DNA of 64,000 nucleotides from an uncultured Cellulomonas sp. (GCF_947494015.1 NZ_CANLTL010000007.1:62001-126000); one strand, 5' to 3'; positions 8,698 to 18,031 are shown, counted from the first letter of the stretch. The notes: generated by a model not told the origin, from the sequence alone. Translations and numbers: made by a program.

Positions 8698-11562
8698 CTA
8701 CTTCTTGGCGGCCGCCTTCTTGGCCGGAGCGCGCTTGGCCGGGGCCTTGCGGGCGGCGGGCTTGCGGCCCTTGGCCGGCCCGCGGGCCCGCTTCTCCTCG
8801 AGCAGCTCGGCGGCACGCTCGAGGGTCACGGACTCGACCGCGTCCTCCTTGCGCAGCGTCGCGTTCGTCTCGCCGTCGGTCACGTACGGGCCGAAGCGAC
8901 CCTCCTTGACCACGACGGGCTTCTTGGACACCGGGTCCTCGCCGAGCTCGCGCAGCGGCGCGGCCGCCGTCGCGCCGCGGCCGCGCTTGGGCTGGGCGTA
9001 GATCGCCAGCGCCTCCTCGAGGGTGATGTCGAACATCGCCTCCTCGGTCGGCAGCGTGCGCGAGTCCGTGCCCCGCTTGAGGTAGGGGCCGTACCGGCCG
9101 TTCTGCGCGGTGATCTCCACGCCGGACTCCGGGTCCACGCCCACCACGCGCGGCAGCGACAGCAGCCGCAGGGCGTCGTCGAGGGTGACCTCCGCCAGCT
9201 GCATCGTCTTGAGCAGGGACGCCGTCCGCGGCTTGGGGGCCGCGGCGAGCGCCTTCTTCCTGGCGGCGGCCGACAGGCCCGGGTCGAGCTCGGGCTCGGG
9301 CAGCAGCTCGGTCACGTACGGCCCGTACCGCCCACTGCGCGCCACGATCGTGGTGCCGGTGGACGGGTCCTCGCCGAGCACCCGGTCCCCGTCGGCCTGG
9401 GTCTCGATCAGCTCGCGCGCCCGCTCGGCGGTGAGCTCGTCCGGGGCCAGGTCGTCGGGGACCGACGCGCGCTTGGGGTCGCCGTTGGCGTCCAGCGCGG
9501 ACGGGTCCTCCACGTACGGGCCGTAGCGGCCGACCCGCAGGGTCAGGCCGTCACCCAGCGGGATGGAGTTGACCTCGCGGGCGTCGATCTCGCCCAGCCC
9601 CTCGACGAGCTGACGCAGCCCGCCGGTCAGCTCGGGGTCGCCCCCGGAGCCGCTGCCACCCGTACCGGCGGCCCCGCTGCCGCTGCCGAAGTAGAACCGG
9701 CCGAGCCACTCGCGCCGGTCCTCCCGTCCGGCGGCGATCCGGTCGAGGTCGGCCTCCATGGCGGCGGTGAAGTCGTAGTCCACCAGCCGCTCGAAGTTCT
9801 CCTCCAGCAGGCGGGTGACGGCGAACGCGAGCCAGCTGGGCACCAGCGCCTGGCCGCGGGAGATCACGTAGCCGCGGTCCTGGATGACCGAGATGGTCGC
9901 GGCGTACGTCGAGGGCCGGCCGATGCCGCGCTCCTCCAGCGCCTTGATGAGGGACGCCTCGGTGTAGCGCGGCGGCGGTGAGGTGCGGTGCCCGTCGGCC
10001 GTCAGGTCGGTCGCGGTGAGCGCGTCGCCCTCCGCCATCTTCGGCAGCCGGGTCTCCGCCGGGGCGCCCTTCCCGGCGCCGGTGCCGGTGCCCTCCCCGG
10101 CTGTCCCGGCGGACGCGCCGCCGGGCGCTGCGCCCTTCGCCGCCGGTGCACCCGCGGCGTCGTCGGCGTAGCGGTCGGTGTCGCGGCCCTCCTCGTACGC
10201 GGCCATGAACCCGCGGAACGTGATGACGGTGCCGGACGCGGCGAACACGGCGTCGCGTCCGTCGGCGGCCTGCGCGCCCAGGCGGACCGACGCCGTGGAG
10301 CCCTTGGCGTCGGCCATCTGCGAGGCGACGGTTCGCTTCCAGATCAGCTCGTACAGGCGGAACTGGTCACCGGACAGCTCCCGCGCGACCTGCGCGGGCG
10401 TGCGGAACGAGTCCCCGGCGGGCCGGATCGCCTCGTGCGCCTCCTGCGCACCCTTGTTCTTGGACGCGTACACCCGCGGCGAGCCGGGCACGTACTCCGC
10501 GCCGTACAGCTCGGCCGCCTGGCGCCGGGCGGCGTCGATCGCCTGCGAGCTCAGCGCGGGCGAGTCCGTCCGCATGTAGGTGATGTAGCCGTTCTCGTAC
10601 AGGCCCTGCGCCGTGCGCATGGTCTGCCGCGAGCCCATCCGCAGCTTCCGGGACGCCTCCTGCTGGAGGGTCGACGTCGTGAAGGGTGCGGCCGGCTTGC
10701 GCGAGTACGGCTTGGTGTCCAGGCTCCGGACGGTGAACCGGCTGGTGGCGAGCCCGTCGACCAGCGCGTTCGCAGCCACCTCGTCGAGGTGGACGGTATC
10801 GGCGGTGGTCAGCGCACCGCGGTCGTCGAAGTCGCGCCCGGTCGCGACGCGGGCGCCGTCGACGGTCGCCAGGCGCGCGGCGAAGCGGGCGGCGTCGGCA
10901 GCATCGTCGGAGTGGGGCTCGCTGACGGCGAAGTCGCCGCGCACGTCCCAGTAGTCCGCGGCCCGGAACGCCATCCGCTCCCGCTCGCGCTCGACCACCA
11001 GGCGGGTCGCGACGGACTGGACGCGTCCGGCGGACAGGCCCTGGCGGACCTTGCGCCACAGGACCGGGGACACCTCGTAGCCGTAGAGACGGTCCAGGAT
11101 GCGGCGGGTCTCCTGGGCGTCGACGAGCGCGCCGTCGAGCTCGCGGGTGTTCTCCAGGGCGCGGGTGATGGCCTCGCGGGTGATCTCGTGGAAGACCATC
11201 CGCTTGACCGGCACCTTGGGCTTGAGCTCCTGCAGCAGGTGCCAGGCGATGGCCTCGCCCTCGCGGTCCTCGTCGGTGGCGAGGAAGAGCTCGTCGGAGT
11301 CCTTGAGCAGCCGCTTGAGCTCGGCGACCTTCTTCTTCTTGTCCGCGTCGACGACGTAGTACGGCTCGAACCCGTTCTCGACGTCGACCGCGAACTTGCC
11401 GAAGGGTCCCTTCTTCATCTCCGCGGGCAGCTCGGACGGCTGCGGCAGGTCACGGATGTGACCCACGCTGGCCTCGACCTCGTACCCGTCACCGAGGTAG
11501 CCGGCGATCGTGCGCGCCTTGGCAGGCGACTCCACGATGACCAGCTTGCGGGAGGCGGACAT
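8698..11562 (-). CDS. topA: DNA topoisomerase I
   Basis: This 954-residue type IA topoisomerase relaxes negative supercoils. The N-terminal toprim domain starts with KLVIVESPAKA and carries the acidic DxDxE-like stretch ATDEDREGEAIAW. The catalytic Tyr lies in GYITYMRTDS. The C-terminal part has four repeats around G-R-Y/F-G-P-Y (near 9526, 9340, 9100 and 8890 on the DNA), the actinobacterial type of TopA tail without zinc-finger Cys. It ends in a Lys/Ala-rich tail that in mycobacterial TopA promotes processive DNA binding. A Gly/Ala-rich insertion near 10060-10190 is unusual. The ATG at 11562 has GAGGG six bases upstream, better than the ATG at 11574. Confidence 0.97.
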   Translation of the reverse strand: MSASRKLVIVESPAKARTIAGYLGDGYEVEASVGHIRDLPQPSELPAEMKKGPFGKFAVDVENGFEPYYVVDADKKKKVAELKRLLKDSDELFLATDEDREGEAIAWHLLQELKPKVPVKRMVFHEITREAITRALENTRELDGALVDAQETRRILDRLYGYEVSPVLWRKVRQGLSAGRVQSVATRLVVERERERMAFRAADYWDVRGDFAVSEPHSDDAADAARFAARLATVDGARVATGRDFDDRGALTTADTVHLDEVAANALVDGLATSRFTVRSLDTKPYSRKPAAPFTTSTLQQEASRKLRMGSRQTMRTAQGLYENGYITYMRTDSPALSSQAIDAARRQAAELYGAEYVPGSPRVYASKNKGAQEAHEAIRPAGDSFRTPAQVARELSGDQFRLYELIWKRTVASQMADAKGSTASVRLGAQAADGRDAVFAASGTVITFRGFMAAYEEGRDTDRYADDAAGAPAAKGAAPGGASAGTAGEGTGTGAGKGAPAETRLPKMAEGDALTATDLTADGHRTSPPPRYTEASLIKALEERGIGRPSTYAATISVIQDRGYVISRGQALVPSWLAFAVTRLLEENFERLVDYDFTAAMEADLDRIAAGREDRREWLGRFYFGSGSGAAGTGGSGSGGDPELTGGLRQLVEGLGEIDAREVNSIPLGDGLTLRVGRYGPYVEDPSALDANGDPKRASVPDDLAPDELTAERARELIETQADGDRVLGEDPSTGTTIVARSGRYGPYVTELLPEPELDPGLSAAARKKALAAAPKPRTASLLKTMQLAEVTLDDALRLLSLPRVVGVDPESGVEITAQNGRYGPYLKRGTDSRTLPTEEAMFDITLEEALAIYAQPKRGRGATAAAPLRELGEDPVSKKPVVVKEGRFGPYVTDGETNATLRKEDAVESVTLERAAELLEEKRARGPAKGRKPAARKAPAKRAPAKKAAAKK

Positions 11563-11632
11563 ACGAACCCTCATCTCTCCAGACAGCGGACGGGCCGACC
11601 GAGCGCGTCGCCGCGCACTCTACGTCCCTGCG

Positions 11633-12619
11633 TCAACCGGCTCGTCCGGCCGCGTCCCGGACGGCGAGCAGGACGGCGAACGCCAGGCACGCCGCGGCGA
11701 CGATGCCCAGCGCGCCGCCGATGTACCCGGTGATCAGCTCCCCCGCGGTGGCCGGCGCGTCCGGCGCCAGCCAGACCTGCCGCAGGGCGATCGCGGCCGG
11801 GACGCCGGCGCCCACGGACGCCAGCACGAGCATCCCGCCGAGCACGCGCGAGGTGTTGCGGGCCGGTGCGTCGCGCAGCGCCAGCGCTGCGGTGGCGGAC
11901 ATGTCGACCGGGGCGTCGCCGCCGTCCCCGGTGCGGACGCCGGGGACCGACCGGTGCGCCGGACGCGACAGCGCGGCCAGCGCGCACGCCAGACCGGTCC
12001 AGGCCAGCACCACCAGGATCGCGGCGACCACGTCGCTCGGCCGGTGCCAGCGCCCGATCAGCGTCGAGACGCCGGTGGCCGAGGTGTAGACCGCGCCCAG
12101 CACGGCGGCCCACGGCCGCGCCCGCGGCGGCACCACGAACACCAGGGCGGCGGACACGGACGCGGCGGCGGTGGTGTGCCCGCTGGGCAGCGCGTTGGCC
12201 GAGCCGGGCGAGATGCCCAGCTGCGGGCGGTCGAACACCCAGTACTTGAGCACCTGGGTGGTGAGGTTGGCGCCACCCATGAGCACCGCGACCTGCACCG
12301 CGAGCTCCCACCGGCGGCGCAGGGTCGCGATGAGCACCGCCGCGAGCAGCACGAGCGCGATGTACGGGACGGAGACGACGTCGAGCACGGGCTCGGCGAC
12401 CTGCCACAGCCGCCCGCGGCCGTACGACGACCCCTCGAAGACCACCTGGTCCACGCGCTGGCCGGTGTAGGTCCGCACGAACACCCGGTAGGTCAGCCAG
12501 ACGCCGGCCGCGGAGCCGAGCGCGACCAGCAGGCAGAACAGCACCGCTCCCACGCGTCGGCGGCGCCCGGCCGGGTACGGCCCGGACCGGGGCGTGGGGA
12601 CGTGCGCGGTGGAGGACAC
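11633..12619 (-). CDS. PAP2-superfamily membrane phosphatase
   Basis: The 328-residue protein has about six membrane segments and the three PAP2 motifs. These are a KYWVFDRPQ segment for motif 1, PSGHTTAA for motif 2 and GRWHRPSDVV for motif 3, with the catalytic His residues present. Such enzymes dephosphorylate phosphatidate or polyprenyl pyrophosphate on the outer membrane face. A hydrophilic stretch with DGGDAPVD divides the last helices. The GTG at 12619 is preceded by TACCGT at six bases, giving a leaderless start. It is read in the same direction as topA, 70 bases away. Confidence 0.85.
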   Translation of the reverse strand: MSSTAHVPTPRSGPYPAGRRRRVGAVLFCLLVALGSAAGVWLTYRVFVRTYTGQRVDQVVFEGSSYGRGRLWQVAEPVLDVVSVPYIALVLLAAVLIATLRRRWELAVQVAVLMGGANLTTQVLKYWVFDRPQLGISPGSANALPSGHTTAAASVSAALVFVVPPRARPWAAVLGAVYTSATGVSTLIGRWHRPSDVVAAILVVLAWTGLACALAALSRPAHRSVPGVRTGDGGDAPVDMSATAALALRDAPARNTSRVLGGMLVLASVGAGVPAAIALRQVWLAPDAPATAGELITGYIGGALGIVAAACLAFAVLLAVRDAAGRAG

Positions 12620-12625
12620 CCCACC

Positions 12626-12631
12626 ACGGTA
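12626..12631 (-). promoter_or_regulatory. -10 element of a leaderless promoter for the PAP2 gene
   Basis: TACCGT on the minus strand is six bases before the GTG at 12619, with no ribosome binding site between. Confidence 0.55.
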
Positions 12632-12687
12632 GGCGAGCGGACCGACGTCGAGGACCGGCTACCCGGCCGTCGCGCCCGGGCGCGGGG

Positions 12688-14244
12688 TCAGGTCTGCGGC
12701 GTCAGCATGCCGTCGGCCACCATGCCGCGGACGGCGGGCAGGACCTCCGCGGCGACGTCGGCCGCGGGCACCTCGAACAGCGCCGCGATGCCACCCACCA
12801 GCTGGGCGACCGTGAGCTCGCCGTCGCACGCGCCGACCAGGCCGGCCAGCGCCGTCCCGGCGCGCACCGCCCGGCCCAGCCCCCCGCCCTGGCGGAGCAG
12901 CACGACGTCCGGGTCGGGGCTGCCCGGTGTGAGGTAGCGCTCCTCGGTCACATCGGCGGCGACCGTCAGCCGGGTGGATGCGAGCGCCGCGTCGTCGGTG
13001 CAGGCCAGCCAGTCGTGCGCGGCCAGCGCGGCGGCGACGTGCGCGCCGAGCGGCTGCTGGACGGCGCCGGTGCGCTCCTCGAGCCGGCGCAGCGTGGGCC
13101 GGCCGCTGACCGGGCGGCGCAGGGTGACGATCCCGAACCCGATCGCGGTCACGTCGCGGGCGGCGAAGTCGTCCAGCCATGCCCCGTACCGGGCCCGCCA
13201 GTCCTCCGGGTCGCGCTCGGGGGTGGACCCGCCGTCGCGGATCCAGGTCTCGGCGTACTCGGCCGGGTCCTGCAGCTCGCGCTGCACGACCCACCCGTCC
13301 AGCCCGGACTCGTCCAGCCAGCGTCCCACGCGCTCGTCCCAGTCCTGGCCGCCGCGTACCTCCCAGTTGCCGAGCAGCTGCGCCACTCCGCCCGGCTCGA
13401 GCACCTGGCCCACCCCCGTGATCAGGTCCCGGACGACGGCGTCCCCGGCGCGGCCCCCGTCGCGGTACTCGTACGCCGGCATGCCGGCCACGCGGGGGGT
13501 GATCACGAACGGCGGGTTGGACACCACGAGCCCGAAGCGCTCGCCGGTGACCGGCTCGAGCATGGAGCCGCTCCGCAGCTCGAGCCGGTCGGCGCCCAGA
13601 CCGGCGAGCGCGGCGTTGAACCGCGCGAAGGCGAGCGCCCGGGTGGAGATGTCCGTGCCGACGACGGCGTCGGCGTGCCGGGAGGCGTGCAGCGCCTGGA
13701 TGCCGCAGCCCGTGCCCAGGTCCAGCGCCCGCCCGACGGGGTCGCGGACCGTCACCTGGGCGAGCGTGGTCGACGCACCACCGACGCCCAGGACGTGGTC
13801 GGTGCGCAGCGCGCGGCCGGTCGCCAGCTCGCCGAGGTCGGACGCGAGCCACCAGTCGACGGTGCCGGCCGCGTCCTCGGCGCGGTAGGGGCGCAGGTCG
13901 ACGACGGCGCGCACGGGGTCGCCCGCACCCCAGCCCGCCGCCGCCACCAGCCCGAGCGCGACCGCGCCGTCGACCCCGAGCCGGGCGAAGGCGCGCTCGG
14001 CGTCCGCCCGGGCGACGTGGGTCCCGAGCACGAACAGCCGGACCAGGGACGCACGCTCCGGCGCGGACGAGCCGGGGCCGGTCGCGCGCAGGGCCGGCAC
14101 CGGCTCCTCGCGGTGCAGGGCCGCCGACGCCACCGGGCCGAGCAGCTCCTCGACGCCGTCGACGGTGTACCCCGCGGCGTCGAGGTCACCGCGGAGGTGG
14201 TCGAGCCGGTGCGGGTCGGTGCGCGGCAGGTCGTGGGTGCTCAC
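12688..14244 (-). CDS. class-I methyltransferase with N-terminal DUF7059 and C-terminal DUF7782-like parts
   Basis: The 518-residue protein has an N-terminal helical domain of about 150 residues, a central methyltransferase domain with ALDLGTGCGIQAL (SAM-binding motif I) and the NPPF motif in VVSNPPFVITPR, and an extra C-terminal domain. The NPPF motif is shared with N5-glutamine and adenine-N6 methyltransferases such as HemK/PrmC and RlmG. This three-part layout is common in actinobacteria, where its substrate is not established. A glutamine or RNA/DNA base is a reasonable guess from the motif. The GTG start has GATGAT at six bases, a weak but well-placed -10. Confidence 0.82.
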   Translation of the reverse strand: MSTHDLPRTDPHRLDHLRGDLDAAGYTVDGVEELLGPVASAALHREEPVPALRATGPGSSAPERASLVRLFVLGTHVARADAERAFARLGVDGAVALGLVAAAGWGAGDPVRAVVDLRPYRAEDAAGTVDWWLASDLGELATGRALRTDHVLGVGGASTTLAQVTVRDPVGRALDLGTGCGIQALHASRHADAVVGTDISTRALAFARFNAALAGLGADRLELRSGSMLEPVTGERFGLVVSNPPFVITPRVAGMPAYEYRDGGRAGDAVVRDLITGVGQVLEPGGVAQLLGNWEVRGGQDWDERVGRWLDESGLDGWVVQRELQDPAEYAETWIRDGGSTPERDPEDWRARYGAWLDDFAARDVTAIGFGIVTLRRPVSGRPTLRRLEERTGAVQQPLGAHVAAALAAHDWLACTDDAALASTRLTVAADVTEERYLTPGSPDPDVVLLRQGGGLGRAVRAGTALAGLVGACDGELTVAQLVGGIAALFEVPAADVAAEVLPAVRGMVADGMLTPQT

Positions 14245-14250
14245 GCGGCC

Positions 14251-14256
14251 ATCATC
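14251..14256 (-). promoter_or_regulatory. weak -10-like element before the methyltransferase
   Basis: GATGAT on the minus strand is six bases before the GTG at 14244. The first base deviates from the usual T, so this is a weaker case of the leaderless pattern. Confidence 0.35.
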
Positions 14257-14303
14257 GCGCTCGCGGGGCCGGCCGCCGCGCGGGTGCGCGTGCGGCGGGC
14301 GGG

Positions 14304-14960
14304 TCAGGCGTCGAGGGGCACGTCGAGGTCGACCACGATCGGCAGGTGGTCGCTCGCGCGGCGGGTGACGTCGTCGGACCGGATGGTCGAGCCGGTGACG
14401 CGCAGCCCCGGGCTCACCAGCACCGCGTCGAGGCGGCGACGTGGCCGACGCGCGGTGAAGGTCGGTGCGGCCGACTCGACCGCGTCCACCAGCCCCGACC
14501 CCAGCCGGGCCCAGACGGGGCCGCCGGGCTGCTCGTTGAGGTCACCCATCACGACGTACGGGCCCGGCTCGGTGAGCATGTCGTGCAGGACGCGGTCCAG
14601 GTGGGCCAGGCGCTCGCGGGAGCCGAGCGGCAGGTGGATGTCCACGACCGTCACCCCGCCGATCCGTGCGAGGCAGTAGCCGCGCGGCACCTGTCCCAGC
14701 CGCCACGGCAGCGCCCGGCCCCGGGCGCCGTCGACCCGCACGCCCTGACGGACCAGCAGGGCCGTGGTGCGCGACGGGCCCTCACCCACCACGACGCGCT
14801 GCCCGGTCAGGCCCGCCAGCTCGGCCAGCCGCCGGTGACCGTGCCGGCCCCGGGGCGGCTCCTGCAGGGCGAGCACGTCGGGGCGGGCGTCGTCGATCAC
14901 CTCGACGAGCGCACCGACACCGATGTCCAGACCCTTGACGTTGTACGTCATCACCCGCAT
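14304..14960 (-). CDS. endonuclease/exonuclease/phosphatase-family protein
   Basis: The 218-residue protein carries the EEP fold motifs in order: MTYNVKG at the start, LALQEPP (the metal-binding Glu), VVDIHLPLGS, the VVMGDLNEQPGG segment with Asp and Asn, and the C-terminal SDHLPIVVDL with the catalytic Asp-His pair. It is close to the minimal length for the family and has no signal peptide, so it is expected in the cytoplasm. EEP proteins cut DNA or RNA or remove phosphates from lipids and sugars, and the sequence does not decide which. It lies between the methyltransferase and hppA on the same strand. Confidence 0.85.
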   Translation of the reverse strand: MRVMTYNVKGLDIGVGALVEVIDDARPDVLALQEPPRGRHGHRRLAELAGLTGQRVVVGEGPSRTTALLVRQGVRVDGARGRALPWRLGQVPRGYCLARIGGVTVVDIHLPLGSRERLAHLDRVLHDMLTEPGPYVVMGDLNEQPGGPVWARLGSGLVDAVESAAPTFTARRPRRRLDAVLVSPGLRVTGSTIRSDDVTRRASDHLPIVVDLDVPLDA

Positions 14961-15022
14961 GGGGCCATCACACCCCAGGGCCCGGGTCCGCGCCCGGGGT
15001 GAGCCGGTCCCGGGTGCCGCCG

Positions 15023-17326
15023 TCAGTCGCGGACCAGTGCCGGCTCCTGGTCGACGTGGTCCTCGCTGTCGACCCGCGCCGCCCGCACCCGCGAGGCGAT
15101 GACGGCGCCGAAGGCGATCACCGTCGCGGCCAGCGCGATCCCCAGGCGGGCGGCGTGGTTGGCGTCGTCGCCCACGCTGATCGTGACGATGGCCGGGGCG
15201 ATGAGCAGCGCGACCAGGTTCATCACCTTGATCAACGGGTTGATGGCCGGTCCAGCGGTGTCCTTGAACGGGTCACCCACCGTGTCGCCGATGACCACCG
15301 CGGCGTGCGCCTCGGAGTTCTTGCCGCCGTAGTGGCCGTCCTCGACGATCTTCTTCGCGTTGTCCCAGGCGCCGCCCGCGTTGGCCAGGAACACGGCCAT
15401 CAGCACGCCGGTGGCGATCGCGCCGGCGAGGAAGCCGGCCAGCGGGCCCACGCCGAGGCCGAACCCGACGGCGATCGGTGCGAACGCGGCGAGCAGCCCG
15501 GGCGTCGCGAGCTCGCGCAGGGAGTCGCGGGTGCAGATGTCCACCACGCGGCCGTACTCGGGCCGCACCTCGCCGGTCATGATGCCGGGGTTGTCCCGGA
15601 ACTGGCGGCGGACCTCGAACACGATCGCGCCGGCGGCGCGGGTGACGGCGTCGATCGCCAGTCCCGAGAACAGGAACACCGTCGCGCCGCCCAGGATGAC
15701 GCCGACCAGGGTGACCGGGCTGATGATGTCGTAGCTGAGCATCGCCCCGGTGACGCCGGTGAGCCCGGCGACCGTCTCCCCCAGCCCGTCCAGGGCCGTG
15801 GAGACCGAGGCCGCGTACGAGCCGAACAGCGCGGTCGCGGCCAGCACGGCGGTCGCGATGGCGATGCCCTTGGTGATCGCCTTGGTGGTGTTGCCGACGG
15901 CGTCGAGGTCGGTCAGGGTCTGGGCGCCGTCGGCGGAGACGTCGCCCGACATCTCCGCGATGCCCTGCGCGTTGTCGCTCACCGGGCCGAAGGTGTCCAT
16001 CGCGACGATGACGCCGACGGTGGTGAGCAGACCGCAGCCGGCCAGCGCGATGAGGAACAGGGCGAGGATCACCGACCCGCCGGACAGCAGGAACGCGGCG
16101 CAGATCGCGGCGGCGATGATGCCGGCGGTGTAGACGGCGGACTCCAGGCCCACCCCGATCCCGGACAGCACGACCGTGGCCGCGCCGGTCTGCGAGGTGC
16201 GCGCGACGTGCAGGGTCGGCTTGGACGTCGTCCCGGTGAAGTACCCGGTCAGCCACAGGATGATGCCGGCCAGGACGATGCCGATGAGCACCGCGCCGGT
16301 GGCCACGAGCCGGGGGTCCCCGGTGTTCGCGGCGAGCGCGCCGTCCACGCCGGTCAGCTCGGCGAACGAGCCGGGCAGGTAGATGAACGCGGCGATCGCC
16401 GACAGCACGGCGGCGACCGCCGCGGAGGTGTAGAAGCCGCGGTTGATCGCCGTCAGTCCGCTCTCGTCGCCGCGGACCCGGGTGATCATGACCCCGAGGA
16501 TCGCGGTGAGCGCACCGATCGCGGGCACGATGAGGGGGAAGACCAGGCCCTGCTCGCCGAATGCCGCCTTGCCCAGGATCAGCGCCGCGACGAGGGTCAC
16601 GGCGTAGGACTCGAACAGGTCGGCAGCCATGCCGGCGCAGTCGCCGACGTTGTCCCCGACGTTGTCGGCGATGGTCGCGGCGTTGCGGGGGTCGTCCTCG
16701 GGGATGTTCTTCTCGACCTTGCCGACGAGGTCGGCGCCGACGTCGGCCGCCTTGGTGAAGATGCCGCCGCCGACCCGCATGAACATGGCCAGCAGCGCCG
16801 CGCCGAAGCCGAAGCCCTCCAGCACCGCCGGCGCGTCACCGCGCCAGATCAGCACCACGACGGCTGCCCCGGCCAGACCGAGACCGACGACGCACATGCC
16901 GACCACGCCGCCGGTGCGGAACGCGATCCGGGCGCCCTCGGAGCGGCCGCCGGGCAGGGACGCTGCCGCGGCGACCCGCAGGTTCGCGCGGGTGGCCAGC
17001 CACATGCCGAGGTAGCCGATCGCCGCCGAGCACCCCGCGCCGAGCACGAAGAAGACCGAGCGACCGACCTTGATGCCGGTGTCACCCGGCAGCAGGAACA
17101 GCAGCGCGCAGACCACCAGGGCGAACAGCGCCAGGGTGCGGAACTGCCGGTTGAGGTAGGCGGACGCGCCTTCCTGGATGGCCTGCGCGATGTCCTGCAT
17201 CCGGCGGGTCCCCTCGCCGGCGGCGAGCACCTGCCGGCGGAGCACGACCGCGTAGAACAGGCAGGCCACGGCGATCACCGCGACCACGCCGACGATCGTG
17301 AGGCTCGTGGTTCCGAGCGTGAGCAT
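15023..17326 (-). CDS. hppA: K+-independent proton-translocating pyrophosphatase
   Basis: The 767-residue membrane protein (about 16 helices) couples pyrophosphate hydrolysis to proton export. The signature DVGADLVGKVEKNIPEDD, then NVGDNVGDCAGMAADLFESY, holds the pyrophosphate- and Mg-binding Asp residues. The GNTTKAITKG segment has Lys where K+-dependent enzymes have Ala, so it is the K+-independent type. A second Asp-rich site (VIGDTVGDPFKDTAGPAINPL) lies near the C-terminus. AGGAGG precedes the ATG by about seven bases, and the promoter is about 80 bases upstream. It serves energy saving when pyrophosphate from biosynthesis is plentiful. Confidence 0.96.
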   Translation of the reverse strand: MLTLGTTSLTIVGVVAVIAVACLFYAVVLRRQVLAAGEGTRRMQDIAQAIQEGASAYLNRQFRTLALFALVVCALLFLLPGDTGIKVGRSVFFVLGAGCSAAIGYLGMWLATRANLRVAAAASLPGGRSEGARIAFRTGGVVGMCVVGLGLAGAAVVVLIWRGDAPAVLEGFGFGAALLAMFMRVGGGIFTKAADVGADLVGKVEKNIPEDDPRNAATIADNVGDNVGDCAGMAADLFESYAVTLVAALILGKAAFGEQGLVFPLIVPAIGALTAILGVMITRVRGDESGLTAINRGFYTSAAVAAVLSAIAAFIYLPGSFAELTGVDGALAANTGDPRLVATGAVLIGIVLAGIILWLTGYFTGTTSKPTLHVARTSQTGAATVVLSGIGVGLESAVYTAGIIAAAICAAFLLSGGSVILALFLIALAGCGLLTTVGVIVAMDTFGPVSDNAQGIAEMSGDVSADGAQTLTDLDAVGNTTKAITKGIAIATAVLAATALFGSYAASVSTALDGLGETVAGLTGVTGAMLSYDIISPVTLVGVILGGATVFLFSGLAIDAVTRAAGAIVFEVRRQFRDNPGIMTGEVRPEYGRVVDICTRDSLRELATPGLLAAFAPIAVGFGLGVGPLAGFLAGAIATGVLMAVFLANAGGAWDNAKKIVEDGHYGGKNSEAHAAVVIGDTVGDPFKDTAGPAINPLIKVMNLVALLIAPAIVTISVGDDANHAARLGIALAATVIAFGAVIASRVRAARVDSEDHVDQEPALVRD

Positions 17327-17408
17327 GCGTCCTCCTCGACACCCGCGCAGGCCCGAGAGCCGACGCCCCCCTGTGCTCCGACGGCCTCGTTGCCGCCGGA
17401 CTGCGCGC

Positions 17409-17414
17409 AGTCTA
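17409..17414 (-). promoter_or_regulatory. candidate -10 element for hppA
   Basis: TAGACT on the minus strand lies 83 bases before the hppA start codon and downstream of the STAS stop. It suggests that hppA has its own promoter and a 5' leader of about 75 bases. No good -35 is visible. Confidence 0.45.
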
Positions 17415-17434
17415 GCCAGACGCTCGGTGCCCCA

Positions 17435-17453
17435 GGTCCGCCTTCGGCGGATC
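17435..17453. terminator. hairpin between the STAS gene and hppA
   Basis: TCCGCC (17437-17442) and GGCGGA (17446-17451) pair perfectly around a TTC loop, and two further pairs extend the stem. It lies 70 bases past the STAS stop and just upstream of the hppA -10, so it may end STAS transcription. No T-run follows. Confidence 0.4.
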
Positions 17454-17521
17454 GGTCGGAGGTGCCGGTCGAGCCCGGCGTGCCGTGCCGGCGGCCGTCG
17501 GCGCGGGCCGCCAGGACCGCC

Positions 17522-17857
17522 TCAGCTGGCGAGCGCGGCCTCGAGCGTCTCGTGGATGGTGAAGACCTGCGTCAGGGCGGTGATCCGGAAGACCTTGATG
17601 ACCTTCTCCTGGTCGATGACCAGCTGCAGGCGCCCGCCGAAGCCGCGCACCTTCTTGAGCGCACCGACGAGCACGCCCAGGCCCGTGGAGTCCATGAAGG
17701 TGACCCCGGTGAGATCGACGATGACGTCGGTGTGGTCGGCGTCGATCAGGTCGGCGAGCTTCTCACGCAGGGACGCGGCGGTGTAGACGTCGATCTCACC
17801 GGCGACCTGGACCACCACCTGGTCACCGTGCACCTCTGTGTGGACGGAGACGTCCAT
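17522..17857 (-). CDS. STAS-domain anti-sigma factor antagonist
   Basis: The 111-residue protein is one complete STAS domain. The switch site is in DLTGVTFMDSTGLGVLVG, with Ser57 as the probable phosphorylation site, exactly as in RsbV/SpoIIAA. In partner switching, the unphosphorylated form binds an anti-sigma kinase and frees a sigma factor. A SpoIIE-type phosphatase re-activates it. AGGAGG lies seven bases before the ATG. No kinase or sigma gene is next to it, but possible partners are elsewhere in the window (the MEDS/HATPase gene at 59891 and the SpoIIE-type gene at 53585). It is divergent from the helicase. Confidence 0.92.
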   Translation of the reverse strand: MDVSVHTEVHGDQVVVQVAGEIDVYTAASLREKLADLIDADHTDVIVDLTGVTFMDSTGLGVLVGALKKVRGFGGRLQLVIDQEKVIKVFRITALTQVFTIHETLEAALAS

Positions 17858-17989
17858 GGCTCACCTCCTGGGGAACGACCACCGTATCTAACCAAACCCG
17901 GGGCCCGGCGTGCCGGGGACGACGGTCCGTGGCCGCCGTCCGGGGGACGGGCGCCGGGCCCGCTCGCGGCGGGCGGTGCCCGCGGGTGG

Positions 17990-17995
17990 GAGACT
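17990..17995 (+). promoter_or_regulatory. -10-like element for the micro-ORF/helicase transcript
   Basis: GAGACT is exactly six bases before a GTG at 18002 that opens a nine-codon ORF. The spacing matches the leaderless genes of this window, although the first base is G. Confidence 0.4.
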
Positions 17996-18001
17996 GGGCA
18001 C

Positions 18002-18031
18002 GTGGGAGAGACCGGGCAGGGCGGGCGGTGA
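18002..18031 (+). CDS. candidate nine-codon leader ORF coupled to the helicase
   Basis: A GTG at 18002 opens a frame of nine codons (VGETGQGGR) that ends at TGA 18029-18031. That stop overlaps the helicase GTG at 18028 as GTGA, the same 4-bp coupling used by true operon neighbours here. A -10-like GAGACT six bases upstream would make it a leaderless ORF. It is Gly-rich and has no known function. Ribosomes starting on the leaderless GTG could re-initiate at the helicase. The evidence is positional only, and chance cannot be excluded for so short a frame. Confidence 0.35.
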   Translation: MGETGQGGR

